64,000 nucleotides of DNA from Planctomycetota bacterium. GTDB taxonomy: Bacteria; Planctomycetota; UBA1135; UBA2386. Made by a program: the position numbers and the translations under genes. Within the stretch, counting starts at the first letter, position 1. Every line of letters begins with the position of its first letter. The notes under the pieces were generated by a model that was given only the letters and a program-made list of their open reading frames with translations, was not told the origin of the DNA and made no database searches. The stretch spans positions 1-64,000 of the forward strand of contig JADJPQ010000006.1 in the NCBI GenBank assembly GCA_016713175.1. The letters run 5' to 3'. Shown in pieces: positions 46,024 to 54,797 of the stretch.

Positions 46024-46977
46024 CTACTTCGGTTGCTCCGGGTGCAGCACGATCGGTGTCTGCAGCGATCGCGGGCCAAACCGGATCCGCAGCGTCGCAC
46101 GATTCGTCGCGCCGTCGTCGAGCGTCAGTTCCAGGTCGAGGGCTGGCGACGGGGCTGCCGCCGCCATCGGTGCCAATGGCACGACGATGCCGCCGCTGGT
46201 CTCGTTGGCCTGATAGGCGTCCAATCGCCGTTGACGCACCACCTGCGGATCCAGCAGGACCAGCTCGACAGCACCTTCGTCCGCCGCCTGCAGCACGACG
46301 TAGTACTGCCCGATCGGCACCTCGACGCCGCCGATCGTCAGCCCCATGTTGGTGTCGAGCGTGGTCCAGAAGTTCTCACCGAATCGCCAGCGCCGCCCCG
46401 CTGGCGCCTGCAAGAACTTGCCGAACGCCGGCTGCCACCGCGGCCGACCGAAGTCGATCGCGACCTGCCCGGCCGAGCCCGGGCCAAACCAATAGAAGAT
46501 GCGCGTGTTGCCGCGCTGACTGGTTTCGGCGTACGGTGTCTGCGCCGTCGGTGCCGGCTTGCCCGCCATGCCTCCGGTCGGCGCCCGCGCCGACGAGAAG
46601 AAGACCAGCACGTCGAGATCGGCCTCGATGTCGACGAACCGGTGCGGCACATGCGCCGCGACGAACGCCGTATCACCTGCCGACATCGGCTGACTCTGAC
46701 CGCCGGCTTCGAGCCGTGCCTTGCCGGCCACGACGAAGTAGATCTCGTCGCGGTCGTGCGGTTGCTGGCCATCGGTGCCGCCCTTCGACAGTCGGTATCG
46801 GCCGGCGGTCAACGTCGGCGTATCGACGAACGGCAACCACGGGCCACCGGCCTGCTGGTGCGCCGTGCCGATGGTCGCAGCGGGAAACCAGGCGACCTTC
46901 TGGTCGGGCGACATCTGACCAGGCAGCGGCGCCAGCAAGGCAGCGGATAGACCACACGGGACGAGCGGAATGCGCAT
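46024..46977 (-). CDS. Secreted cupin + DUF2911-like protein
   Basis: 317 residues. Signal peptide about 1-20 (LPG/Q). Residues 35-145 form a cupin: YRLSKGGTDGQQPHDRDEIYFVVAGKARLEAGG (motif 1 with His/Glu metal ligands) and GDTAFVAAHVPHRFVDIEADLDVLVFF (motif 2 with His). Residues 175-290 match DUF2911: FGRPRWQPAFGKFL, FGENFWTTLDTNMGLTIGGV and VPIGQYYVVLQ. Metal-dependent small-molecule binding or catalysis outside the cytoplasm is plausible, but the function is unknown. It is divergent from the HEAT-like gene, 153 bases between starts. Confidence 0.78.
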   Translation of the reverse strand: MRIPLVPCGLSAALLAPLPGQMSPDQKVAWFPAATIGTAHQQAGGPWLPFVDTPTLTAGRYRLSKGGTDGQQPHDRDEIYFVVAGKARLEAGGQSQPMSAGDTAFVAAHVPHRFVDIEADLDVLVFFSSARAPTGGMAGKPAPTAQTPYAETSQRGNTRIFYWFGPGSAGQVAIDFGRPRWQPAFGKFLQAPAGRRWRFGENFWTTLDTNMGLTIGGVEVPIGQYYVVLQAADEGAVELVLLDPQVVRQRRLDAYQANETSGGIVVPLAPMAAAAPSPALDLELTLDDGATNRATLRIRFGPRSLQTPIVLHPEQPK

Positions 46978-47130
46978 CGGCGTGACATACGAGGCCGGCG
47001 CCGTTCGTGCGACCGCCAGACCTTGCTTCGGGCGAAATGCCACCGGAGGTCACTGGCCTCCGCTTCGGTTCTCGTCACTGCGTGTCGCCGGAACTCGGAA
47101 CCAGTCGGCAAGATCGCCGTTGCTGCCCCG

Positions 47131-48306
47131 ATGAAGTCACTGTGCGCGTCGATCGTCGTGTTCGCCGTCGGCATTGCCGCCCAATCGCCACCCGAATTGG
47201 CATCGGCGCTGACCCGCCCCGCCGAACGCACCCGCGCACTCGGTGAACTGAAACGCCACGGCGACGCCGGCGCCGCCGCCGTGTTTGCTGCCTGGCGGGA
47301 AGCCGCGCGCGACTCGACCGCCGCCGCGACGTTGTCCGCGGCACTGCCCGAACTCGGCACCGCCACCGCCCCACTGCTCACCGAGCTGATCGCGACACTG
47401 CCCCAGATCGACGAGCCGCATCGCAGCCCACTGCTGCGCGCGATCGCCAACGGCGCATTCGACGCGTCGGACGACGCCGTCGATGTCCTTGCCCAGAAGT
47501 TGCCCGAATGGGCGGCCGCTGGCGTGTTCTACACCCAGGATGCCGGGCAGCCGACGTTCGCCTGGTACGAGTACGTCCGCATCGTTCGCCGTCTGCAACT
47601 GCGCGGCAAACATCAACAGCAGGGCGGCCTGCAACAGGCACTGGCTGCGATCCGCGCCGGCCGGAACGGCATCATGATCCTCCCGGTCGGATTCCTGGGC
47701 GGCGGGCCCGCCGGCGTTCCCCCCAAACCGCACGATCTCAACGCTTTCGGCCAGCACGGCACCCGCGAAGAACTCGAAGCCATCGCCGAACTGGTTGCGC
47801 GCGAAACCACTCCCGACCGCGCCGTCATCGAAGAACTCGCCCGCTATCTCGAATGCGAATCGCCGCGCCCGGGCATCATCCTGACGGAGCACTGTGCCGG
47901 CATCGGTGAGAACGCGCCGTTCGAAGCACCCGAGGTGCGCCTGCCGACCCTGTGGCGGCGCGACGACTGGCGCTTTGCGATCGCGCGAGTGACCGTGCAA
48001 CACCACCCGGAAGCCAGCGCGCGCGAACACGCGTTCCGGCACCTGCTGCACGCCGACGGCGCTTGGGAACGCATCGAGATGCTCGGCAAGCTGCGTACCT
48101 GGCCGCGCCCGTGGACAGGGTTCCTGCCTGAACTGCTGGCCAATCTCGATCATCCGGACCGGCTGGTCGTTCGCGAGACCCTGCTGACCCTCGCACTCGC
48201 CGGCGGCGACGCGGCGGGCGCCAAGGAACGACTCACGGCAATGACCTCGGGCAACGATCGGGAGATCGCGACCCTGACACAGCGGGCACTGCGTGCACTC
48301 GACTGA
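47131..48306 (+). CDS. Secreted HEAT-like helical-repeat protein, unknown function
   Basis: 391 residues. Signal peptide 1-17 (IAA/Q). The mature protein is composed of alanine-rich helical pairs: ERTRALGELKRHGDAGAAAVF, TATAPLLTELIATLPQIDEP, LLRAIANGAFDASDDAVDVL and PDRLVVRETLLTLALAGG. They resemble HEAT/PBS-lyase repeats. A central stretch (residues 165-290) is less repetitive, with IMILPVGFLGGGPAGVPPKP and YLECESPRPGIILTE. I do not recognise a family. The start was chosen for the signal peptide. Probably a binding scaffold in the periplasm. Confidence 0.6.
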   Translation: MKSLCASIVVFAVGIAAQSPPELASALTRPAERTRALGELKRHGDAGAAAVFAAWREAARDSTAAATLSAALPELGTATAPLLTELIATLPQIDEPHRSPLLRAIANGAFDASDDAVDVLAQKLPEWAAAGVFYTQDAGQPTFAWYEYVRIVRRLQLRGKHQQQGGLQQALAAIRAGRNGIMILPVGFLGGGPAGVPPKPHDLNAFGQHGTREELEAIAELVARETTPDRAVIEELARYLECESPRPGIILTEHCAGIGENAPFEAPEVRLPTLWRRDDWRFAIARVTVQHHPEASAREHAFRHLLHADGAWERIEMLGKLRTWPRPWTGFLPELLANLDHPDRLVVRETLLTLALAGGDAAGAKERLTAMTSGNDREIATLTQRALRALD

Positions 48307-48366
48307 CGATGCCGCACCGCAGTGACGCCTGCGTCGCTATGCTGCGCCGCTCCCGAGGTACGACAC

Positions 48367-50085
48367 GTGCGAAGACCGACACTCTGGCTCTTGCTGGCAC
48401 TCACCGCGGCGATCGCGCGCGCCCAGGCGCCGGAACCGGCGATCACGCTGCGCGGCCGCATCGTCACGGTCACCGGCGACGGCGTCCCGGCAGCGAGCGT
48501 GCAGGTGAACGACCCGGCGGGCACGCAGCTCGGCAAGACGGTGGCGGATGGTGATGGCTACTTCCAGGTGCCAGCGGTGCCGCCGCTGCGCGAACTCGAT
48601 CTGCGCGTCAGCGCGGCAAGACTGATTGCACCGACCAGCCGCATCGATCGCCGTCGAGGCGATCAGGTTCTCGAGGTGACGATGGTCGACGCGCTGCCAC
48701 TGGCCGGCGCGATCAAGACCAACACCGGCGGCATCCCTGCCCGCGCCGTCATCGCCATCCGAGCACTCCCGGACGCCAATGTCACCACGGTGTACTGGCA
48801 GGACGAAGCACCTGCCGATGAGCGCGGACGGTACCAGTTCGCGGCCGTGCCGGCGCTACCGCTCCTGATCACCGCCTGGGCCCCGGGCCATGAGCCGGTG
48901 ATGGGAGTCCGTCGAATCGACCCCGGCGTCCCGCTTGACTTCGAACTGCCGACCACGGATCTCCGACCGCGGACTGTCACGGTGCGCGGCGTCCCGGCGG
49001 GCGTGCCGGCGACGGTGTTCGTCGAGAACCAGGGCCAGCGCACCGGCGGGATGCCGCTGCCGAGGGCACTCGCAGAAGCGCCTGTCGGCGCCGATGGCAC
49101 CGCCGAACTCTGGCCGCTGACGTTCGCGCATGTCGTCGGGTTGCACGTTCCCGGTTGCACCACCGCACCGCTGCGCATCCACGCCGCCGAGAACTCGGTG
49201 AAGCCGCAGTCGTTCGAGGTGCAACGCACGGAGCCCAGGCCATTGACGACCTTGCGCGGCATCCTCGTCGACGAACTCGGCCATCCGCTGCCCGACCTGC
49301 TCGTCCGGTGTGCCGAGCTGAACGGCGACCACGAACAGCAGGTTCGCACTGGCGCCGATGGCACGTTCGCGATCGAGACCACGGTGTCGCCGCAGACGCT
49401 ATGCCGCTTCGGCCTGCCCCCGGGGATCTGGCGCATGGGTCATCCCGCGGCGCAACTCGACCACGGCGGGATCACCTGGTGGGACACCCTGGCAACGCCG
49501 ACCGAACCGATCAAGCTGCACTCGCGTCGCGGCGCGGTGATCACCGGCGTCGCCTGCGACGACGCGAAGGCGGTGCTGCGTTACACCACCGTCGAACTGC
49601 TGTTCGATGCGGCCGGCAAGTTGCCGTTCGTCGCCCGGACCATCAGCGACCGCAACGGCAGATTCGCGTTCCAGGGCGTGCCCGGTGGCAGCTACCGCGT
49701 GCAGGTGCAGGCGCCCGGTCGTCGGCTCGGCACCGCGGGCTTCAAGGTCGCCGAACCAGGCAACGCCGAAGTGACCGAGTTCACCTATCCGCCGTGCGGG
49801 GAGGTCACCGGAGTGCTGCGCGACGACCGCGGCAACCCGCTTGCAGGCGTCAACATCGTCGATGCCACCCGCGAACAAGGCGGCTTCCGGCGCGGCCGGC
49901 CGATGTTCGTGCGGGCTTCGTCGGCGCTCACGGACCGCGCGGGCCGCTTCCGGATGTTCGCAGTCCAGCCGGGAGCGAGGACGATCGTCGCTCAAGATGG
50001 CGTTCTCGGGCAGAGTCAGCCGGTCGAGGTGAACGTCGAGCCGGCAACGGCCGCCAACATCGACCTGACCCTTGCGCGCAAATAG
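48367..50085 (+). CDS. Secreted carboxypeptidase-regulatory-like protein
   Basis: 572 residues from GTG 48367 (preceded by GAGG), with signal peptide VRRPTLWLLLALTAAIARA then Gln. Beta-sandwich modules: LRGRIVTVTGDGVPAASVQV, ADGDGYFQVPAVPPLRELDL; LRGILVDELGHPLPDLLVRC, TGADGTFAIETTV; then RNGRFAFQGVPGGSYRVQVQ and GVLRDDRGNPLAGVNIVDA with DRAGRFRMFAVQPG. No catalytic residues. Related to the proteins at 16596, 17673 and 54798, so the window holds four paralogues. It follows the HEAT-like gene by 60 bases on the same strand. Role inferred as extracellular or surface structure. Confidence 0.78.
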   Translation: MRRPTLWLLLALTAAIARAQAPEPAITLRGRIVTVTGDGVPAASVQVNDPAGTQLGKTVADGDGYFQVPAVPPLRELDLRVSAARLIAPTSRIDRRRGDQVLEVTMVDALPLAGAIKTNTGGIPARAVIAIRALPDANVTTVYWQDEAPADERGRYQFAAVPALPLLITAWAPGHEPVMGVRRIDPGVPLDFELPTTDLRPRTVTVRGVPAGVPATVFVENQGQRTGGMPLPRALAEAPVGADGTAELWPLTFAHVVGLHVPGCTTAPLRIHAAENSVKPQSFEVQRTEPRPLTTLRGILVDELGHPLPDLLVRCAELNGDHEQQVRTGADGTFAIETTVSPQTLCRFGLPPGIWRMGHPAAQLDHGGITWWDTLATPTEPIKLHSRRGAVITGVACDDAKAVLRYTTVELLFDAAGKLPFVARTISDRNGRFAFQGVPGGSYRVQVQAPGRRLGTAGFKVAEPGNAEVTEFTYPPCGEVTGVLRDDRGNPLAGVNIVDATREQGGFRRGRPMFVRASSALTDRAGRFRMFAVQPGARTIVAQDGVLGQSQPVEVNVEPATAANIDLTLARK

Positions 50086-50145
50086 TGATCGGGCGGTGCC
50101 TCAGCGGCCCATGGCACCAGCACCGTCGCGCGCTAGCGTGCAGCG

Positions 50146-50418
50146 ATGGACTGGAAACTGTTCGCGACGGTGTTCGGCAGCGTGTTCGTGGCGGAGCTCG
50201 GCGACAAGACGCAGCTCGCGACGATGGTGTTCGCGGCGAACGCCCAGACCAGCCGCTGGGTGATCTTCTTCGGCTCGGCCGCGGCTCTGGTCCTGACTTC
50301 GGCACTCGGCGTCGCGGCCGGCTCGGTGCTGACCCAGTGGATCTCCGAGAAGACCCTGCACTGGCTTGCCGGCCTGGCGTTCATCGCCATCGGCATCTGG
50401 ACGCTGTGGCGGGCATGA
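50146..50418 (+). CDS. Half-size TMEM165/Gdt1-family transporter
   Basis: 90 residues. VFVAELGDKTQLATMVFAAN contains the E-x-G-D-[KR]-[TS] signature of the UPF0016/Gdt1/TMEM165 family, which moves Mn2+ or Ca2+. Three hydrophobic helices are visible (about 5-28, 38-58 and 66-86). Most bacterial and eukaryotic members have two such repeats in one chain; this protein has only one, so it would have to dimerise. Small single-repeat members are known in other bacteria. There is no partner half in the neighbourhood. It stands alone, 42 bases from the convergent kelch gene. Confidence 0.85.
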   Translation: MDWKLFATVFGSVFVAELGDKTQLATMVFAANAQTSRWVIFFGSAAALVLTSALGVAAGSVLTQWISEKTLHWLAGLAFIAIGIWTLWRA

Positions 50419-50460
50419 TCGCGCGGCGGCGATGCCGTCGCGCCCCGCCACGACCCGAGG

Positions 50461-52128
50461 CTACAGCGCGCCGACCGTCAGGCTCAGGCTGTTGCTGCCG
50501 ACGATCGAGGTGATCGCGAACGACCCGTCGACTTCGACCTGCAGCACCTGCAGTTCGAGCGGCAGGCCGGCGAACATGGTGCCGGCGGGGACGGCGAAGC
50601 CGAACCCGACGCTGCCGCCCGACGGCAGCAGCAGGCTGGTCGCATCGGCCGTCGCCAGCAGGTTGCAGCCGGCGAGGCCCGCCGGGTGCAGCGCCGCCAG
50701 CGGCACCGACTGCGGCGCGAAGCCGAACACGCCGAAGCCGAGCGAAGTCGCGGCGAAGCCGGTGCAGCTCGACTGGAACTGCCGGCCGGTCCACGGCGCG
50801 TTGGCGGCGCTCAGGTTCATCACGCCGGCGGTCGCGGCACATCCGGTGCCGTTGACCACCGAGGCGGCGACCGGGTTGGCCTGATACTCGTAGACGTTGT
50901 ACAGCGGCCGCGAACCGGTCGACGCCGGCGTCTGGCCGCAGATCTTGTAGACCTTGCCGGTGGCAGGGACGAAACCGCCGAAGTAGCGGCTGACGCGGCC
51001 GATCACGGAGTCGTTGTTGTTGAACGGCGTCGCGCCGGTCGTCGGGTTGGCGTAGATCTCCCACGAGTTGGTCAGGCAGTCGAACTCGCTGGTGTAGTTG
51101 CTGGGCGAGCCGCCGTAGTTCGGGCCGTAGATCCAGGTCGTATTGCTCGCGATGGTGATGCCGTTGCCGCCTTGCACGACGACCCGGCGGCGCAGCGCGT
51201 CGTAGACCGCCTGGTTGCCGAGGACGCTCGCCGGCCACGTGGTGCCGATGCCGGTCGGGTTCGCGACCACGTCGCAATCGCTCAGCAACGTCCAGGCCCC
51301 ATTCCACGTCCACACGTCGAGGAAGCGGTTCTGCTCCAGGGCGGTGCCGGTGCCGTTCAACGTCGAATTGTCCATTCCGCAGCACAGCAGCACGTCGAAG
51401 AACGAATCGGCGCGAGTGCACAGGCTGTGCTGCGAGCGCGCCGGCGGCGACATCGGCGGCGTCATCAACGTCCAGTTGGTGCCCGACAGCACCCAGGTCT
51501 CCCCACTGATCGCCGGCGGCGTCGGCGGCGTAGTCGTCGGCGGCAACGACGTCTGACCACCGAACAGCAGCATGCCGCCGGTGTTCGGATCGAACGCCAT
51601 CGCGGCGAACTGGCGCGGAGTCGGACTCGTGGCCGTCATCACCTGCGTCCACGCGTTCGTCGTCGGATCGTACTCCCAGGTGTCGTTCAGTAACGTGGGC
51701 GTGGCGCCCCTGGTGTTGCCGCCGAACACGACCAGCTTGCTGGTCAGCGGATTCCAGGCCACGCAGTGGTTGCCACGCGCGGGCGGAGCGCCTGGCGAAG
51801 CATCGGGCAGCAGCTGCGTGAACGAGCCGGCGACCGCATCGAACGCCCACAGGTCGTTGGTCGTCGTGGCGGTGTTGTTGCCGAGGCTGCCGCCGAAGAC
51901 CCAGATCTTGTCGGCGCTGGCGGCGCCGCAGGTATCGGCGCGGAACGAAGTGTTCGGCGTCGGCGTGTAGGCGCCGCCGCTCAGCGGACCGCTGGTCGTG
52001 GTGCCGGCGGAAGTCACGGCCGTCCAGGCCGCGCGCGGCGCGGTTCGGGACGTCAGGGTCGGGGCGGGCAACTGGGCCAGCAGCGGTGCAGCGAAAACCG
52101 GAACCAGGGCAAGTCGGACGATTCGCAT
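50461..52128 (-). CDS. Secreted kelch-repeat protein with shared C-terminal domain
   Basis: 555 residues. Signal peptide 1-18 (LLA/Q). Kelch-like repeats fill residues 60-400: KIWVFGGSLGNNTATTTNDL, LVVFGGNTRGATPTLLNDTW, MLLFGGQTSLPP with ISGETWVL, and later VVVQGGNGITIASNTTWIYG. About residue 425 a domain starts GTGCAATAGVM and ends SNSLSLTVGAL; it contains AGCNLLATADATSLLLPSGG and is shared with the proteins at 20827, 24022 and 34117. Thr/Asn-rich composition is usual for exported planctomycete propellers. The start was chosen for the signal peptide. Extracellular binding protein by inference. Confidence 0.78.
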   Translation of the reverse strand: MRIVRLALVPVFAAPLLAQLPAPTLTSRTAPRAAWTAVTSAGTTTSGPLSGGAYTPTPNTSFRADTCGAASADKIWVFGGSLGNNTATTTNDLWAFDAVAGSFTQLLPDASPGAPPARGNHCVAWNPLTSKLVVFGGNTRGATPTLLNDTWEYDPTTNAWTQVMTATSPTPRQFAAMAFDPNTGGMLLFGGQTSLPPTTTPPTPPAISGETWVLSGTNWTLMTPPMSPPARSQHSLCTRADSFFDVLLCCGMDNSTLNGTGTALEQNRFLDVWTWNGAWTLLSDCDVVANPTGIGTTWPASVLGNQAVYDALRRRVVVQGGNGITIASNTTWIYGPNYGGSPSNYTSEFDCLTNSWEIYANPTTGATPFNNNDSVIGRVSRYFGGFVPATGKVYKICGQTPASTGSRPLYNVYEYQANPVAASVVNGTGCAATAGVMNLSAANAPWTGRQFQSSCTGFAATSLGFGVFGFAPQSVPLAALHPAGLAGCNLLATADATSLLLPSGGSVGFGFAVPAGTMFAGLPLELQVLQVEVDGSFAITSIVGSNSLSLTVGAL

Positions 52129-52289
52129 GAGTGATTCGGGGGGGGATGGAGGCCGGACAGGGACTCCGCCAAGGCGACATCTCATTCACGGCAGCCAACA
52201 GAAAGGCCGCCCCGACCCCACTTTGTCGCTCATCGCAGCCCGAGCTTGCGGTCTGGCGAGTCACCTGAACGCCAGGATGGCCGGAGAAG

Positions 52290-53222
52290 TCAGCGGCGCT
52301 CGTGCCGAAGCACCGCTGCTGCGGCGATCGCGAGCGGCGCCGCCGCCGCATCGACTTTCGCCAGATCGACGAACATCTCCTGGAACGGCGTGAACTCCGG
52401 TACGAGCAGGTCCCGCCGCAGTTCCAGACACAACGTCCGTTCCGCATGCCGAACGGCGAACTCGTGCGCCAATGTGATCGGATGCAGGTGGTAGGCCCCG
52501 TCGACGGCAACTTCGAATCCAGCTGCAACGAACGCCGACCGGGCCTGTTCGAACAGCACCGGCGAGGCCAGGCGCCGACCGTCCGGATCGTCGGCGATCA
52601 GATCGACCGGCGCACGCAATGCCCAGCTGCCGACCTTGTCGTTGGCGTAGGCCGCGCGCAGATGCTCGACGATCTTGTCGTCGACCGGCACGTCGACGCT
52701 GCGCGGGGCATAGCTGTGCAGCATCAACCCGAGTCCACCGTGCCCACACACCTCCGTGAACGCGGCCGTCGCCAGCCGGCGATATGCGGCGTAGCGCGCA
52801 AGCAGCAGATCGCGATCGTGCGGATCGCGGACCCACGAGTGCAGGCCGGCCGTGATGCCGCCAGCTCCGCCGGTGCCCGCCACCGTCGTCGTGTCGATGA
52901 TCCGGTTGCAGTCGACGAACGTCCGCGGAATCAGACAGCGTACGACCATCGCCGCCGTCGTCGGGAGTGCGGTCACCAGCCGTTCGCAGACGCGCAGTGC
53001 CACTTCTGGCGCACCGACGTCGGTGTTGACGAAGAAGAAGTCCTGCAGATCGCCCGGGTATTCGCCCACCAGGACGCGGCGCAGGTTCTGGAAGTGGCGG
53101 GCGCGCGTGGCGCCGTGCGGCACCTCGATCAGCAGTTCAGGGCGAGCATCGTGGGCACAGGCAGCACCACGGAGGACCGTCACCTCGGCGACATCGGGCA
53201 ACGACTCGAGAGCGGCAACCAT
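52290..53222 (-). CDS. N-formylglutamate amidohydrolase-like protein
   Basis: 310 residues. The FGase/HutG fold is suggested by ELLIEVPHGATRARHFQNL (PHG metal-ligand His), MVVRCLIPRTFVDCNRIID (the D-x-N-R motif) and GGLGLMLHSYAPRSVDVP (H-S-Y motif with the second His). These three motifs, in this order, mark the family, which removes formyl from N-formylglutamate or acts on related amides. The spacing is stretched relative to HutG, so substrate may differ. No histidine-utilisation genes are nearby and no signal peptide is seen. It lies 39 bases after the serpin gene on the same strand, but a shared role is not evident. Confidence 0.68.
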   Translation of the reverse strand: MVAALESLPDVAEVTVLRGAACAHDARPELLIEVPHGATRARHFQNLRRVLVGEYPGDLQDFFFVNTDVGAPEVALRVCERLVTALPTTAAMVVRCLIPRTFVDCNRIIDTTTVAGTGGAGGITAGLHSWVRDPHDRDLLLARYAAYRRLATAAFTEVCGHGGLGLMLHSYAPRSVDVPVDDKIVEHLRAAYANDKVGSWALRAPVDLIADDPDGRRLASPVLFEQARSAFVAAGFEVAVDGAYHLHPITLAHEFAVRHAERTLCLELRRDLLVPEFTPFQEMFVDLAKVDAAAAPLAIAAAAVLRHERR

Positions 53223-53261
53223 CGGCGCGGCGACTCTACGCGACCGCCGCGTTGCGTGCAG

Positions 53262-54452
53262 CTAACGGTCGCGCGGATCCGTCACCCGGCCGACGAACAA
53301 CAACAGTCCGGTCCGCAGGTCGCGGATCGCGAACGCGAACTCGCGATCGAACACGACCTTGCGCGGCTGGCCGGCAGGCGCCCCGGCGCGCTTCATCACC
53401 ACGGCCGTCGCCGCCGCCGCCTCGGTGCCGGTCTCGTCCACCTGGATCCACGCCTGGTGCGCGACCTCGCTGACGACGAGCTTGTCGGGCCCGCTGGTCT
53501 TGCCGTTGATCGGACTGAAATCGGCGGCCACGCCGTCGAACGCCGCTCGCATGCCGAGTGCCTGCAGCGCCGGCACCAGCCGATGCCGCGCCTTGGCGGT
53601 GAACTTCGGCAGCCGCAGCGCGATGTGTTCACTCTTCAGCTCCGGCGCCTTGCCGAGCAGCGCCGATTCGGCGACCTCGATCCCCTGACCCAGTGCCGGC
53701 AGCACGAGGTCCATCGCCAGATCCGCGCCGAGATAGCGCAGCCGCAGCAAGGTATGCGTCGGCGCCTCGGCAAACCCGAAGTGATCGGTCCGCGCCATCG
53801 CCGGCACCGGCACCTGTTCCTTGCCGATCAGGAACGGCAGGTCCTTGGCCTTCGAGAACGACTCGTCCCAGTTGGCCTTCAGCCACATCGCGTTGGTCAG
53901 CACGACGCGCGTGTCGGGCGTGATCAGGTCCGGCTGCAGCAGGTCCCGGATCCGGTCGCGGGTCGCCTTGGCAACATGCTCGTTGATCTGCTGGCGGGCC
54001 GCATCGGGCTGCCGGTCGAAGTCCACCTGACGCACCGCGGCGCTGAACGCGTCGCGAACGGCATTGGCATACGGATCGAGCAGCGGCGACCCGGTCTGCG
54101 CCCAGACGTCGTCGACGATCGTCAGCGTGACGTCCTCGTCGGCGCGCACGGTCAGCCGCAGCAGATCCTTCGCCGCCGCCCGCAACGGCTCGCCGCGCAG
54201 CGTCTCCGGCAAACGCAGTGCGGCGGCGATTTCCTGCTGGGTCGGACCGGCGGCACCTTCGAGCAGCATCAGCAGCGCGATCGACACACTCGCCGGACCG
54301 CAGGTCGGGTTGCCGGTCTTTGCCAATTCGCCGTGCAGGGCGGCGGCGAAGCCGTTCAGGCTGGAAACCAGTGCCGTGGTGTTCGCGTCGGGTTTCTGGG
54401 CGGACAACAAAGTCGGGAGCATCGCCACGGTCAACAGGGTCAGGATTCGCAT
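53262..54452 (-). CDS. Secreted serpin (serine protease inhibitor)
   Basis: 396 residues. Signal peptide 1-18 (LSA/Q). The serpin fold is clear: FAAALHGELAKTGNPTCGPA, SIALLMLLEGAAGPTQQEIA (NxxxSPxSIxxxLAMxxxGA region), TRVVLTNAMWLKANWDESF and SEVAHQAWIQVDETGTEAAA. The hinge DETGTEAAAATAV begins near residue 339 and keeps small residues at P15-P9, the pattern of an inhibitory serpin. By position P1 is about the Ala in KRAGAP, but the loop boundary is uncertain. The C-terminus has DREFAFAIRDLRTGLLLFVG. It ends 39 bases before the amidohydrolase-like gene. It probably protects the cell or secreted proteins from proteases. Confidence 0.9.
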   Translation of the reverse strand: MRILTLLTVAMLPTLLSAQKPDANTTALVSSLNGFAAALHGELAKTGNPTCGPASVSIALLMLLEGAAGPTQQEIAAALRLPETLRGEPLRAAAKDLLRLTVRADEDVTLTIVDDVWAQTGSPLLDPYANAVRDAFSAAVRQVDFDRQPDAARQQINEHVAKATRDRIRDLLQPDLITPDTRVVLTNAMWLKANWDESFSKAKDLPFLIGKEQVPVPAMARTDHFGFAEAPTHTLLRLRYLGADLAMDLVLPALGQGIEVAESALLGKAPELKSEHIALRLPKFTAKARHRLVPALQALGMRAAFDGVAADFSPINGKTSGPDKLVVSEVAHQAWIQVDETGTEAAAATAVVMKRAGAPAGQPRKVVFDREFAFAIRDLRTGLLLFVGRVTDPRDR

Positions 54453-54545
54453 GTTCGCTCGCATTGTGGGAAAGCCGGGCCTGGACGTCAGCGCCGCCGA
54501 CCGGTTCCTGGTCGGGCAGGAAGCCATGGCCCGATCCAGGCTCGC

Positions 54546-54768
54546 AAATCGACAAGCGCAATGGCGTCGCACCATCCCCCAGCGGATACGACTGCGATCC
54601 CGGATGCACGACGAACAACCGGTCGAGACGAAGGTCCTCGCGCGCGACATGCATCGAACGGGTCAGTTTCGGCGCATCCGCATACTTGAACTCGAACCCG
54701 AGCCGCTTGCCGCCCGACATCGTCAACAGGTCCAACTCGGAGAACGGTCCCAACGGTCCCCCGACGCG
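54546..54768 (-). pseudogene. Remnant of an AAA/DUF4143-family ATPase gene
   Basis: About 75 codons on the minus strand read ELDLLTMSGGKRLGFEFKYA, then DAPKLTRSMHVAREDLRLDR and LFVVHPGSQSYPLGDGATPL. This matches the C-terminal nuclease-like domain (DUF4143) of the ATP-binding DUF4143 protein family: the E-D-L ... E-x-K core, S-M-x-x-A/V ... D-L and V-V-x-P-G. The rest of the gene (about 300 residues of AAA domain) is missing, because the divergent regulatory-like gene starts at 54798. The fragment lies in the gap between serpin and that gene and has no start codon or ribosome site. A deletion remnant left by recombination is likely. Confidence 0.7.
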
Positions 54769-54797
54769 GATCGCCGACCTCCGGTAGCATGGGAACC

